DNA of 64,000 nt from JBDHWG01 sp046328525 (GTDB lineage: Bacteria; Chloroflexota; Anaerolineae; Epilineales; JAHCIE01): assembly GCA_046328525.1 (NCBI GenBank), contig JAXLWK010000007.1, positions 1 to 64,000 of the forward strand. Reading direction: 5' to 3'. This document shows, piece after piece, positions 43,401-52,482 of the stretch. The notes beneath the pieces were generated by a model. The model was not told the DNA's origin. It did no database searches and saw nothing but the letters and a program-made list of their open reading frames with translations. Position numbers and translations under genes: made by a program. Each line of letters begins with the position of its first letter. Positions within the stretch are counted from its first letter, which is position 1.

Positions 43401-46400
43401 AGCGGCGTATCGAGCATGTCGTACGCATAGCGCATCACGACGCGTCCGTGGGAGTCACCGTTCTGGACGACGGCGTCGTAGACGGCGCGCCGGTTGCCTT
43501 CGATGTCTAGCTCGACCCGCGTCGGGTATGTTTCCTCGCCGACCGCGCCGTCGCGCTCGAAGCGGTTGTGGGCGAGGGTGAGGAACGGGCGGCCCAGCGT
43601 GTCGAGGTAGGCGACGCTCGGCGTCTGCCGGTGCAGGGCGGCCTTGTCGGCGGCGACCCGCTCCGGGTCGTTGGCCGCCCGGGCCACGCGCGCCGCGTAC
43701 CACGTGGGCAGGTAGTCGGCGTCCGGCAGGCGCGCGAAGAAGCCCGCGACATCCGCGTCCAGTTTCGGGTCCGTCGAGCCGTCGAGGTTCAGCACGGTGT
43801 CATTCACGTCGTAGCTCGCCTGCCGCCACGGATCGAAGACCACTTTCTCCCACGTGTGATCCGGGTGCAGCGTCGCCACCACGCGCTCGGCCGGATCATA
43901 GAAGAGGGTGGCGCTGACGCCGATCCGGGCATCGGCCTCGAAGCGGTGGGTATCGGTGAAGAACGGCTCGTACTGGCGCACCGCCTTGCCCTTGTTGTTG
44001 AGCACCGTCCAGCCGCTCCCCACCCAGCGGGGGCTGACGGGGGCCGGCGTCATCTGCGGCTGCCCGTCCGCGCCGACGACGAGTCTCCCGTCGGCGTCTC
44101 GCCTCGGCGCCGGGCCAGCCTCGGCCTGGATTTTCTTCTGAATCTGGCGGCCAACGCCGTCGAAGTAGGCAAAGCTGTGCTGCACAGGGGGTTGCTGGCC
44201 GGGCAGCAGGTCGGCGGCGTGGGTTTCGCGCACCAGGGTATAGACGACGGCAGGTTGCGGATTGGGCTGACCCCGGCTGCGCTGGTAGGCGAACAGGTCA
44301 TACACCTGGCATGTCGTGGCGCGGCCCAAAAGGGCGTGGGGATCGGCGAGGGGGTTCTGGATGTGGGCGAGGACGGCGGCGTCGGTCAGGTCGGCGTCGA
44401 AGCCATCCAGGGAATCGCCGAGGGTTTCCTCGGGCTTGCCCATGATCGCCGTTCCCACCACCATTCCCAGGGCGTCGAAGGCGACCATTGAGCGGTTGCG
44501 GTTCGGCTCCATCAGCCGATACGGTTGCAGCACGCGGTAATCGGCGCCTGGCCTGGTAGGGTCCAGGCTGCCGTCGGGCCGGCGCTCGCCGACGGTGACG
44601 CGGTTGCCTAGGGCGTCGCGGGCCTCGACCATCAGCAGGTCATGCCTGTCGTAAGTGACGCTGCTTTCGGCGCTCATCGTGGCGGTGTGGAACGGGGCGC
44701 GGAAGCGGCGCGGCAGGAAGAAGTGCTGGCGAGCGTAGGCCAGCTCCTGGCCGGCCGGCTCGTCGGGTGTGGGCGACAGGAAGACCCGACCGCTGGGAAT
44801 CCACCAGTGGCCGTCCGCGTCGCTCCGCGTCCACAGGGGATCGGCGTTGTTGGCAGGCAAGAGGGCCTGACTCCTCAGCGCCTCGCTGCTGACATACCCG
44901 CCCCCATCCGGCCCACGGCTGCCGAGAACATCGCTCAGGTTCGGCAACAGAGGCTCACCATCGCGCTGGAAGACCGCCGCCAGCAGCCCTGGCGTGAACG
45001 CCAGCCGGTAGCTTTCGCCGGGCAGCGCCAGCGACCCTAGCTCGCCGAGAGGGAGGAGAGCCGTCAGGTCGTCGCGGCGGTACAGGGTGCGCACGTGCTC
45101 GATCAGGCGGCGCTGGCGGTGGGCGTTCGACGTATCTTCGTAAGCGATTTCGCCGGCGAAGATGTGTGCCAGGCGCGGCGGGTGGGCGGCATCCGGTTGC
45201 ACGAAATCGTCGCTCCGGAAACGCCCTGCGAGGCCGGTCGGCGCGTAGCCCGATAGCTCGTAGGTGCGCGTGTCGGCTGGCAGCGGGGCGCGGCGCGCAT
45301 CGTCGCCGTCAATCGCGTGGGTGAAGCGACTCTCGGTGTAGGTGACAAGGGTCTGCGTCTGCCTGGCCTGATCCGCCACCGACAGCGCCGGGTCCGGCCG
45401 CCGGCGCCCATACCCCACAGCGGCCGACTTCAGCACATTCCCGAACTCATCCACTTCGAGCGTCAGTGTGTGGGACACGCGCGGGTCGTCGGGGACGCGC
45501 TCGTAGTCATAGGCGATCGCTTCGGAGGGGTGGGCAAAGAAGACGGCGTGGCGGTTGCCGGCCCTGGGTTGAACGCGGCGGAGGGTGAAGCTCTGCTCCG
45601 TGACGGTATACGGATGCGCGGCGCGGGGCGTGCCATCCTCGGCGTAGACCTCGGTGCGCAGCGCCATGCCCTTGAGCGCGCGGCAGGCTTCCCGCGCCTC
45701 GTTCGCCGTGAGACCCGGCGGCAGAACGGTGTCTGGCAGCAGCAGCGCTTCGCGCTCGGCCTGGCGGGCGGCGGGGCGCAAGGCCGGTTCGACCCAGTAC
45801 TCGTGGCCATACTGCCGTGAAACGGCGGCGGCCTCGAATGCGCCGGTGTGGAACCACGTGCGGGTGCGTATCGGCGGCGTCCACGAGGTTGCGTCCCAGT
45901 TGGTTGCCTCCCCCTGGGGGAAGGCGTCGTCGTGGCGGTACTCCTCGGTGTCCCACTGCTCGACGCAGCCGAAGCCGCGAAACTCGCGCTCGTAGCCGTC
46001 GAAGTCGCCGTGGTGATAGGCGTAGCGCGTGACGAAGCGGCTGCGGCTGATCCAGTCGAAGACCTCGACCCGCGCGACGACCGGCGCCGGGAACGGCAGA
46101 CGGGTCCGCCAGGGCTGGCCCGCCTGCTTGTCGGCGAGGTAGAAATGGGTAGACGATGCGTAGCTCAGGCGCGTCTCAGCGCCCAGGTTATTTACGACGC
46201 GGACGAGCAGATGCGGCTTGCCGTCGCGCATCAAGTCAATGTAGCGCATGGGACGGCCCTGGTCGGCGGGCAGCGGCGACGACCACACGAGGCATGCCGT
46301 GCCGGCGCCGAACAAATCCACCACGTTCACCAGGGCGAGGCTCTCGATGGGCGGCGACTGGGGCAGGCGCGTCGGCTCGCTCCAGCGGTTGCCGGACTGG

Positions 46401-48508
46401 TTGAAATAGAGGCGCACACCGTCGCGGCCAAGATAGACCAGGTCCGTGGCGCCGGAGCCGTCAATGTCGGCCAGGCGAACGCGGGCCTGGTCGAACCACT
46501 CAGCCTGATCGAGCCACGGCGCGTCGTCCATTGTCACGCACGCGCCGAAGCGGCCATAGCCCAGGTTGGGCCAGTAGGCGACCTCGGCGTTGGCGACGCG
46601 CACCAGATCGAGCAGGCCGTCGCCGGCCATGTCGGCCAGGTAGACGGACTGGCTCCCGTCGGCGAACACCAGGCGCGGCCCCTTCTCCTCGTCGAGGGCT
46701 TGCCGCACACTCTCGCCCGGACCGAAGCCATCCTCGCCGCGCGACGGGTGCCAGGTGAACACGTCATGCTCGGTGATCAGCACATCCGCGAGGCCGTCGC
46801 CGGTGAGGTCCACGAAGCGCAGATTCGGGTCGTTCCAGTTGACGGTGGGCCGCTCGCCGAACGGGACGAACGCCTCCCAGTCACCGGCGGGGGTTCGCTC
46901 GTGGAAGCCGGCGAGCGCGCCCAGGTGGACGAGATCGAGCTTCCCGTTGCCCCCCAGGTCCAGCAGGCGCTGCTGTCCGCCGCCCAGGTTGCGAATCGCG
47001 GGTACGCTCGGCACGACCTCGGCCGGGCCGAAGCGCGCCGTCGCCCCACCCTGCGCGCCGTCGCCGGTGGGGGCGAGGGGGCTGAGGTTGCGCTTGTAGA
47101 GCCAGGCGCCTGCCTGTTCGGTCAGGATGCCGGCAGCGCCCTCGCCGTCCAGGTCCACCCATTGGTAGCGGCTGCCGTCCACGCCCGCGGGCAGGTTCTC
47201 TAGACTCGCCGCGGCCACGTCCCTGATCTGGTCCTCAACCACCGCCTGGCTGTACGCCAGGTCGAGGGGCGGCAGGGACTGGCGCAGGTAGCTCCCATCG
47301 GCGCGGCGGGTGTAGCCGGACTGGGTCACGCGCTCGATGAACGAGGCGACGGGACTCTGGGCATAGGTGAACTCGGTCGAGCGCACGAGGTAGTCTTCCG
47401 CGCCTAGCTCGTCGGGGAAGTGGTGGAACATCAGAATCCGGCGGCACAGCCGATAGGTACGCACCTCGAAGCCGGCCCGATAGCTCGAAAAAGGGTCGAG
47501 TCGGACAGACCAGTCGCGGGTTGCGGCCGGGCCGGCCCGCACGGCCGGCCGGCCACCGTCGTCGGGCAGCTCGGCGTAGTGGCCCTCGTCGTAGTCGAAC
47601 ACGACCTCGAAACACCACTCCCGCGCGGCCTGATCCAGCGCCACCAGCCGCGAGACACGGTTGCCATAGAGGATGCGTTTGAGGTAATGGGCGGCGGGCG
47701 GCTGGCCGCGGCGGTTGCGCTCGTGCGCCTGGGCGTCGTCCACCCCGCGCCGGTTTTCGCGGGCGTATTCGTAGCGGATGACATTGCCCCGGTCATCGTA
47801 GCTCTCGCAAAGCGACCAGGCGAAGACCCGGCGGCCTTCGGTCGGGTCGGCGATGCGGCTGTCCGCGGTCTGGCCGTAGAGCGACGTGATGTTGTCGCGG
47901 CTGATGGAACGCCAGTGTGTCATGCCACTGGCGACGTCCGTCCAGCGCTCGATGCGCGCGAATAGCCCCTCGATGCGCGGGCGATAGCTCTCGACACGAT
48001 ACGTGACGGGGCCAACGGCGACCTCTCGCGGCGCGGCGCGGTGGAACGGCGCGGCCTCGTCCAGCACAGGCACGAGGTCCTCGGCGCCGGACAGGATGAA
48101 GACGTCGGACTCCTCGCCGTCGTTGTAGCGGGGTAGCCCCTTGTCGGTCTTGCGGGTGATCGCGGGGAGGGCGAGGCTCCAGCCCAGGCCGAACGCGCCG
48201 TTGCCCGCCCCCGAGTCGTAGGTCAGGGAGAGCTGAGGGCCGAAGCCTGACCGACCTGGTGTGGTGGGAATCGGCACGGTCAGCGAGCCTGTGCCCGTTA
48301 CAGGGTTCGCGGCGAACTTCTCGCCGATGCCGCGTATCGCGCCACCGCCTTTGGGCAGCGAAAGGGTCGGCGCGGCGAAGGGAGAGGCTGCGGTATCCCC
48401 AGTCGCCGCCTCGGTGGGTTCACCACGGGTGGGGGGCTTCCCGGCCGGACCCTGGGCCGGCCAGGTTTGGGTGTCGAGGTCGCCGGGGGCTTTCGATTGC
48501 CTGAACAT
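40469..48508 (-). CDS. TcB-TcC fusion: SpvB/RHS cocoon with C-terminal effector
   Basis: About 2679 residues. An SpvB domain begins IRGIGEKFAANPVTGTGSL (~55). FG-GAP/TcdB-middle repeats include DLTGDGLADVLITEHDVF (~566), and RTWFHTGAFEAAAVSRQYG (~883) is TcaC/TcdB-like. RHS/YD repeats run ~1500-2280, ending in the core GFTYHGARYYAPWLGRW and the self-cleavage region ILHDPDG (~2339). The last ~339 residues are a separate, variable domain. In Photorhabdus, TcB and TcC are two proteins forming a closed cocoon around the cleaved toxin; here both are one chain. I chose the ATG at 48508 (gggag five bases before it); an ATG at 48520 lacks a ribosome site. Confidence 0.9.
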   Translation of the reverse strand: MFRQSKAPGDLDTQTWPAQGPAGKPPTRGEPTEAATGDTAASPFAAPTLSLPKGGGAIRGIGEKFAANPVTGTGSLTVPIPTTPGRSGFGPQLSLTYDSGAGNGAFGLGWSLALPAITRKTDKGLPRYNDGEESDVFILSGAEDLVPVLDEAAPFHRAAPREVAVGPVTYRVESYRPRIEGLFARIERWTDVASGMTHWRSISRDNITSLYGQTADSRIADPTEGRRVFAWSLCESYDDRGNVIRYEYARENRRGVDDAQAHERNRRGQPPAAHYLKRILYGNRVSRLVALDQAAREWCFEVVFDYDEGHYAELPDDGGRPAVRAGPAATRDWSVRLDPFSSYRAGFEVRTYRLCRRILMFHHFPDELGAEDYLVRSTEFTYAQSPVASFIERVTQSGYTRRADGSYLRQSLPPLDLAYSQAVVEDQIRDVAAASLENLPAGVDGSRYQWVDLDGEGAAGILTEQAGAWLYKRNLSPLAPTGDGAQGGATARFGPAEVVPSVPAIRNLGGGQQRLLDLGGNGKLDLVHLGALAGFHERTPAGDWEAFVPFGERPTVNWNDPNLRFVDLTGDGLADVLITEHDVFTWHPSRGEDGFGPGESVRQALDEEKGPRLVFADGSQSVYLADMAGDGLLDLVRVANAEVAYWPNLGYGRFGACVTMDDAPWLDQAEWFDQARVRLADIDGSGATDLVYLGRDGVRLYFNQSGNRWSEPTRLPQSPPIESLALVNVVDLFGAGTACLVWSSPLPADQGRPMRYIDLMRDGKPHLLVRVVNNLGAETRLSYASSTHFYLADKQAGQPWRTRLPFPAPVVARVEVFDWISRSRFVTRYAYHHGDFDGYEREFRGFGCVEQWDTEEYRHDDAFPQGEATNWDATSWTPPIRTRTWFHTGAFEAAAVSRQYGHEYWVEPALRPAARQAEREALLLPDTVLPPGLTANEAREACRALKGMALRTEVYAEDGTPRAAHPYTVTEQSFTLRRVQPRAGNRHAVFFAHPSEAIAYDYERVPDDPRVSHTLTLEVDEFGNVLKSAAVGYGRRRPDPALSVADQARQTQTLVTYTESRFTHAIDGDDARRAPLPADTRTYELSGYAPTGLAGRFRSDDFVQPDAAHPPRLAHIFAGEIAYEDTSNAHRQRRLIEHVRTLYRRDDLTALLPLGELGSLALPGESYRLAFTPGLLAAVFQRDGEPLLPNLSDVLGSRGPDGGGYVSSEALRSQALLPANNADPLWTRSDADGHWWIPSGRVFLSPTPDEPAGQELAYARQHFFLPRRFRAPFHTATMSAESSVTYDRHDLLMVEARDALGNRVTVGERRPDGSLDPTRPGADYRVLQPYRLMEPNRNRSMVAFDALGMVVGTAIMGKPEETLGDSLDGFDADLTDAAVLAHIQNPLADPHALLGRATTCQVYDLFAYQRSRGQPNPQPAVVYTLVRETHAADLLPGQQPPVQHSFAYFDGVGRQIQKKIQAEAGPAPRRDADGRLVVGADGQPQMTPAPVSPRWVGSGWTVLNNKGKAVRQYEPFFTDTHRFEADARIGVSATLFYDPAERVVATLHPDHTWEKVVFDPWRQASYDVNDTVLNLDGSTDPKLDADVAGFFARLPDADYLPTWYAARVARAANDPERVAADKAALHRQTPSVAYLDTLGRPFLTLAHNRFERDGAVGEETYPTRVELDIEGNRRAVYDAVVQNGDSHGRVVMRYAYDMLDTPLFQFSMEAGRRWILTDVAGKPIRAWDSRGHRLRAAYDALRRPTDSFVSEGADAETLVERTVYGDSRANPEANNLCGKVVEVRDQAGVVTTDDFDFKGNLLSSRRQFAQSYTTTLNWSAPVALEPETFARRTRYDALNRPIQLIAPHSDWPGARVAVVQPMYNEANLLEQLHVWLDEVAEPANRLDPATATLRPVADIDYNARSQRTLMAYGNGVTTAYEYDPLTFRLRRLLTRRDAAAFPDDCPTPPPAGWPGCQAQNLSYSYDAVGNVTHIRDDAQQTIYFKNKRVEPSADYTYDAVYRLIEATGREHLGQAGGTPVPYSYNDARRVGRIHPGDGNAVGTYVERYLYDAVGNILAMQHRGSDPVNPGWTRTYAYSEASLIEPARRSNRLTSATVGAVTETYSAGGDGYDAHGNMLRLPQLQAMQWDFQDQLRMTRRQAVNADDADGAQHAGERTWYVYDAVGQRARKVTERQNGTRRAERIYLGGFEVYREYDGGGNAVTLERETLHIMDGTRPVAVVETRTRGDEPGRPARLTRYQFGNHLGSASLELDEQAKIISYEEYTPYGSTSYQAVRSQTETPKRYRYTGKERDEETGFTYHGARYYAPWLGRWTSCDPASHINLYSYCEDRPTILHDPDGRQERPREGYQANVTGKESQDEVRKMFAGRDIFYTGEATWVKSGEGGYWHIHDRQVIARDTGRTLNMRADAINSHTPRPAPKPKSTAPSLARIKEKREEDWKVAQKGMWNAAVDIAVPMWLPDSVKERAKFAAPAATGDAVRDYELKESFEGGEIVTHTAVMAVSLVPVGEIAEGAQLAASKLPKPAGGLGMVAQDFVGFSEAWAAEANTVKQPVTIALGRAETPMGSTLEQFARERNAAIYSEWKEAGLTDMSVPKYREDFPSYFHDALRDPSKIDKIHFNLEGVTSVERVMSGVGPAWRNPWGSGLVTRTELLEILRNPALFEKTVFWQGSRQVFPFK

Positions 48509-48650
48509 CGGCTCTCCCATCAGTGTGAGCGTGCCTTAGCGGGGCCATGCCAGCGCGCCGACTCTCGCGCGGTCAGACCGACCGGTGTGGGCGCTCCTTG
48601 CCAATAGACGGGGGAAGGGAACGGAGGCTTTCCAGCAGCAACGGATTTGC

Positions 48651-48679
48651 AATGTATCATAACATACGAGTCAAGTCAA
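48651..48679 (-). promoter_or_regulatory. Probable promoter of the Tc operon
   Basis: On the minus strand TTGACT (48674-48679) and TACATT (48651-48656) are 17 bases apart, ~140 bases before the fusion-protein start. The region is AT-rich compared with its flanks. No gene is seen in 48521-48792. Confidence 0.5.
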
Positions 48680-48792
48680 CAGCCGAATGGATGATTATCC
48701 TCTGGATTGGTTCAGCGGGCGGCCGTTGCGTCGCGGCGAGAGGGTGTCCGCCGGCAGCGATTGGGCGAGGCTGTCGAAAGCGAACGTGGTAG

Positions 48793-49750
48793 GCCGTCGG
48801 CGCGCTAGATCGCAGCAACTTCTTCGTGTCGCCGCTGGACGACCAGCGCCAGTGGTATCGCTATCACCACCTCTTCGCTGAAGTCCTCTCCGCTCACTTG
48901 AGGGCCGAGCAACCCGGTCAGGTGTCTGCTCTGCATGGGCGTGCCAGTGTGTGGCATGAGCAGCACGGTTCAGTGGCCGACGCGATCCGGCACGCGCTCG
49001 CCGCCGAGGATTTCGCCCGCGCGGCGGACCTGGTCGAGCGGGCGTGGCCTACCGTGCGCCGCAGCCGCCAGGACGCCACCTTGCTTGGCTGGCTGAAGGC
49101 GCTCCCCGACGAGGTGTTCCATTGCCGGCCTGTGCTCAGCGCGGCATATGCCCATGTGTTGCTGGCGAGCGGCGAGGTCGAGGGTGTTGAGGAGCGGCTG
49201 CGGAACGCCGAGCGGTGGCTGGACACGACGGCGGAGATGCGTGGACAGCCCGAGTCGCCGGCGGAAGTCATGGTCGTGGTGGACGAAGAGGCCTTTCGCC
49301 GCCTGCCCGGAACGATCGCGATTGCCCGCGCCGGCCTGGCCCTGGCGCAAGGCGATGTGCCGGGGACGCTGACGCATGCCCGGCGCGCACTTGACGTCGC
49401 ACCGCGCGACGATTATCTGACACGCGGCGGGGCCGCCGGAGCGAGGAACTGGGGGAACACGCGGGCTTCCCACAGAACCGCTATCGTTGGCGCGTCGCAA
49501 TGGCTCGCCTACGGGAGGTTGAAGGAGATTTGGACGGCGCCCTCGCTTTGCTCGATGAGGCAGAGCGCCTGTATATGAGTGACTTCTCACCCAATGTGCG
49601 GCCTATCGCCGCGTTGAGGACACGGGTGTGGATCGCGCAGGGGCGATTAGGCGAAGCCCTCGACTGGGTTGGCGAGCAGGGCGTGTCGGCCGACGACGAC
49701 CTCAGCCCGGCAGGCTTGTTGAACCACGCGCCGGGGCTTTTTCGCGCCCT
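48793..49750 (+). pseudogene. MalT-like LuxR regulator, middle part only, frameshifted
   Basis: From LDRSNFFVSPLDDQRQWYRY (about 48805) the frame reads like the post-ATPase part of MalT-type activators (YHHLFAEVL, HALAAEDFARAADLVE, then TPR helices). Around 49415-49500 it falls apart, and the match resumes in another frame as RLREVEGDLDGALALLDEAE up to about 49740. There is no AAA module before it and no LuxR HTH after it. The fragment is dead at both ends and in the middle. Confidence 0.75.
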
Positions 49751-49891
49751 CGCCGTCTCCCCCTGTGAGACTCACCCTGTCAATCACCACATCTGGTTTC
49801 GGTCATTCGGGTTGAGTTGGAACAGGTGAACGGGCCGGATGTTAGCGCGGACACAGATCACAGTGGTTCATACAACGAGACCAGGCGATGA

Positions 49892-50164
49892 ACACTATGC
49901 CTCGAACCGCAGTATGCGCTCGGCGGCCTGTTGTTTGGCGTCGCGACGTTCCGCGCCCGTGTCCTGCCGCGCTGGCCGGCCGCCCTGCTGACCGTCGGGG
50001 CGATCCTGACCCCGGCGGCCGCGCTGCTGCCGCACGAGATGCAGCGGTTCGCGGCCGTGCCGGTGGCGGTCGCTCTCGCCTGGCTGGGCTACGCGCTGTG
50101 GTCTGAACGGCCGGAGGTGGCGGCGGAAGCCGTCGCCGGCCGAGAAAGGCCCAGTCTCGCCTAG
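49892..50164 (+). pseudogene. C-terminal tail of a small membrane protein
   Basis: The frame open from 49892 reads QYALGGLLFGVATFRARVLP, then two TM helices (AALLTVGAILTPAAALLP and AAVPVAVALAWLGYALW) to a TAG. This is the usual ending of small multi-TM hypothetical proteins in high-GC bacteria; the first TM segments and a proper start are absent, so it is a 5'-truncated gene rather than a real short one. Adjacent to the regulator remnant. Confidence 0.5.
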
Positions 50165-50193
50165 CGGAGCCGAGCAGGGCGGCTGGAAACGAC

Positions 50194-50235
50194 AGGGAAT
50201 GGACGAGCGGCCACAGGCGCGCTTGTCCATTCCCT
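50194..50235. terminator. 16-bp stem downstream of the pseudogene region
   Basis: agggaatggacgagcg (50194-50209) pairs with 50220-50235 with one G-U. It marks the right-hand edge of the gene-remnant zone, upstream of the convergent aspartoacylase-like gene end (50310). Confidence 0.45.
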
Positions 50236-50309
50236 CGAAAGGAGACCAGCATGACGGCCACAAGATGGGGCCGACGATGCGGCCGAAGTGTTGGTGGAAG
50301 CAGCGGGGT

Positions 50310-51413
50310 CTAGCTGCGCCAGATGACGGAGTCGAGGTCAGCGATGTGGGCGATGTAGCCGCCGGGGTTGATGGGGAGCCGCACGCGGCGCGACACGATG
50401 ATGCCGTGGACGGGCGAGGTACACTCTTCCCTCACCTCGCTGGTCAGCGAATCGACGATGCGGCCCAGGAGCTGCCCCTTCTGCACCTCGGCGCCGAGCA
50501 CAATGTCCGGCTCGCCGAGATAGAACCCGCCGGCCAGTGAGCGATAGACGACATAGTTGCTCACCATGATCTGGCGCGCGGGCTTCGCCGGCTCGCCCGC
50601 GACCATGCCCAGGTGTTTCATGACGTTGTGGATGCACACCGCGCCCTGGTCAATCGTGTGATCCACGATGCCCATGCCGCCGCACTCCGCCACCAGTGTC
50701 ACAATCCCGTTGATGTTGGCCTGGCTGGAGACCATCACCGGGTTGAGGTTCTCTTCGCGCCACCAGATGATCTCCGAGCCGAAGGCAATCGCCATCTCGC
50801 GGATCTTGCGGTTCATCTCCTCGGCGAACTGGCGGCTCACGCCCGCAGTGGAGCCGCCGCCGGTGCCGTCGGCCGCGCCGACCTGCATGATGCCGGGGCC
50901 GTTGAGATCGAAGGCGTGGGGGAAGGCGACGGGGATCTCGTCGCACGCGCCCGTGCCATCGTGGAAGTCGAGAAGATAGTCGCACTTCGTGATGATCTGG
51001 TTCCACATGACATATGCCATCTGCTCGCTCAGCCAGGCATTCTTCTCCTTGCCCGGCCACACGCGGTTCATGTCGAGCTGGTCGGCCGGGTTGACGCGGC
51101 CGCCGGAGCTTTCGATCTGGCCGCTGAACTCGATGGAGAACGGGTTGGCGATCGGCAGGCACAGCACCGTTCCGCGCAGGCTTTGCGGGTCAATGTCAAG
51201 CATCGCCCGCCGGATGATCTCCGCCCCCATCGGTTCCCAGCCGTGGAGCACCGACTCCAGCCCCAGCGTGGGGCCGTCCTCCGCGCCGTGAATCACTTGG
51301 AACGGGATGCGCACCTCTGTGCCCGCCGCCAGGTAGCCGACGTGGAGGAACCCGAAGGCTTTTTCACCCGGCGCAACGGTCAGGCCACCGACTTGAATGC
51401 TGTTGCGAGGCAT
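50310..51413 (-). CDS. Succinylglutamate desuccinylase/aspartoacylase-family protein
   Basis: A 367-residue zinc amidohydrolase-like protein of the AstE/AspA (M14-related) family. The zinc-site region HGWEPMGAEIIRRA is near residue 58; LPIANPFSIEFSGQ and DMNRVWPG follow; LLDFHDGTG with the second His ligand is near residue 150; the catalytic Glu is in LVAECGG near residue 240. The ATG at 51413 gives the family N-terminus; the longer open frame does not. Members deacylate N-acyl amino acids or related amides. Last gene of the peptide operon, 88 bases after the epimerase gene. Substrate not determined. Confidence 0.8.
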   Translation of the reverse strand: MPRNSIQVGGLTVAPGEKAFGFLHVGYLAAGTEVRIPFQVIHGAEDGPTLGLESVLHGWEPMGAEIIRRAMLDIDPQSLRGTVLCLPIANPFSIEFSGQIESSGGRVNPADQLDMNRVWPGKEKNAWLSEQMAYVMWNQIITKCDYLLDFHDGTGACDEIPVAFPHAFDLNGPGIMQVGAADGTGGGSTAGVSRQFAEEMNRKIREMAIAFGSEIIWWREENLNPVMVSSQANINGIVTLVAECGGMGIVDHTIDQGAVCIHNVMKHLGMVAGEPAKPARQIMVSNYVVYRSLAGGFYLGEPDIVLGAEVQKGQLLGRIVDSLTSEVREECTSPVHGIIVSRRVRLPINPGGYIAHIADLDSVIWRS

Positions 51414-51501
51414 GTGGACAGTTCTCCCTTGGTCAGTTTGGATGATGGAAGGATCGTGGGGCCGGCGCAAAATGACCGGGTAATCTCGACAGCGCGGTGG
51501 C

Positions 51502-52482
51502 CTACGTCTCCAGCCAGCCGGCCTGGAGCCAGGCCAGATAGTCGGCCAGGCCGGCGGCCAGGCTGAAGCGCGGGACGAAGCCGCAATCGTCGCGCAGCCG
51601 CGACATGTCAAGATTGCCGCGCACCGACGGGGGCAGCGTCACGACCTCGGCCGTCTCAGCCTCGGCCTCGACCCACGCGAAGCCGGGCACGAGGGATGTC
51701 AGGGCATCCAGCGCCTCGATCACGCGGTAGGCGCGGTCGCCAGCGACGTTGTAGACATCCCAGGAGAGATGGTCGGCCAGGGCCAGGCGCACGAAGGCGT
51801 CGGATACGTCGTCTATGTAGCAGAAATCGCGGTGGCGCTGCGGCGCGTGGACGCGCACCCGCTCGCCCCGCAGCGCGGCATGCACCAGCGCATACGCCGC
51901 CGACATGCCGCTGCGCGAGAGCGTCGCCCGCTCCATCGGCCCATACGCCGTCCCCAGCCGCCCTACAACCGTCGAGAGGCCGAACAGCTCCGTGTAGCGG
52001 CGGCACATGGCCTCGGCAGCCTGCTTGCAGATGGTGTACAGGCTGGAAATTGCCAGCGGCCGCGTCTCAACGATCGCCTCGGTCGGGTCGGCGGGCGCGC
52101 CGTAGACGGCGGTCGAGCTGATGAACACGCAACGGCGGGCGCCGGCCAGGCGAGCCGCTTCCAACGCATTGAGTGTCCCGCCCAGGTTCACATCCACAAT
52201 CGCCGCCGGATCCGCCTTCTCGACGGGCAGGGGGGCCGTGATGGTGGCCGCGTGGACGACCACCTCGACCGCATGGTCGCGGCTGACCCGAATGAGGCCG
52301 TCCCGGTCGCGCACGTCCACGTTGACCCACGTCACGCGGTCTGCGACGTTGCCCAGGAAACGCAGCGCTGCCGCGTCGGGCGGTCGGCGGGCGAGGGCGA
52401 TGACGCTTTGGCCGGCCTCGGCGAATCGCCGCACGAGATTGATTCCGACGAACCCGGCCGCGCCGGTGATCAGGACGCTCAT
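51502..52482 (-). CDS. NAD-dependent epimerase/dehydratase (extended SDR)
   Basis: A 326-residue extended SDR with the glycine-rich loop MSVLITGAAGFVGINLV, the active-site Tyr-x3-Lys in SSLYTICKQAAEA (about residue 143) and a catalytic Ser in VFISSTAVYG (about 119). Uses NAD to epimerise or dehydrate a sugar nucleotide or related polyol. Its ATG overlaps the stop of the DUF1028 gene by four bases, so it belongs to the peptide operon translationally. A link between a sugar-modifying SDR and peptide uptake would fit degradation of glycopeptides, but this is only inference. Confidence 0.85.
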   Translation of the reverse strand: MSVLITGAAGFVGINLVRRFAEAGQSVIALARRPPDAAALRFLGNVADRVTWVNVDVRDRDGLIRVSRDHAVEVVVHAATITAPLPVEKADPAAIVDVNLGGTLNALEAARLAGARRCVFISSTAVYGAPADPTEAIVETRPLAISSLYTICKQAAEAMCRRYTELFGLSTVVGRLGTAYGPMERATLSRSGMSAAYALVHAALRGERVRVHAPQRHRDFCYIDDVSDAFVRLALADHLSWDVYNVAGDRAYRVIEALDALTSLVPGFAWVEAEAETAEVVTLPPSVRGNLDMSRLRDDCGFVPRFSLAAGLADYLAWLQAGWLET

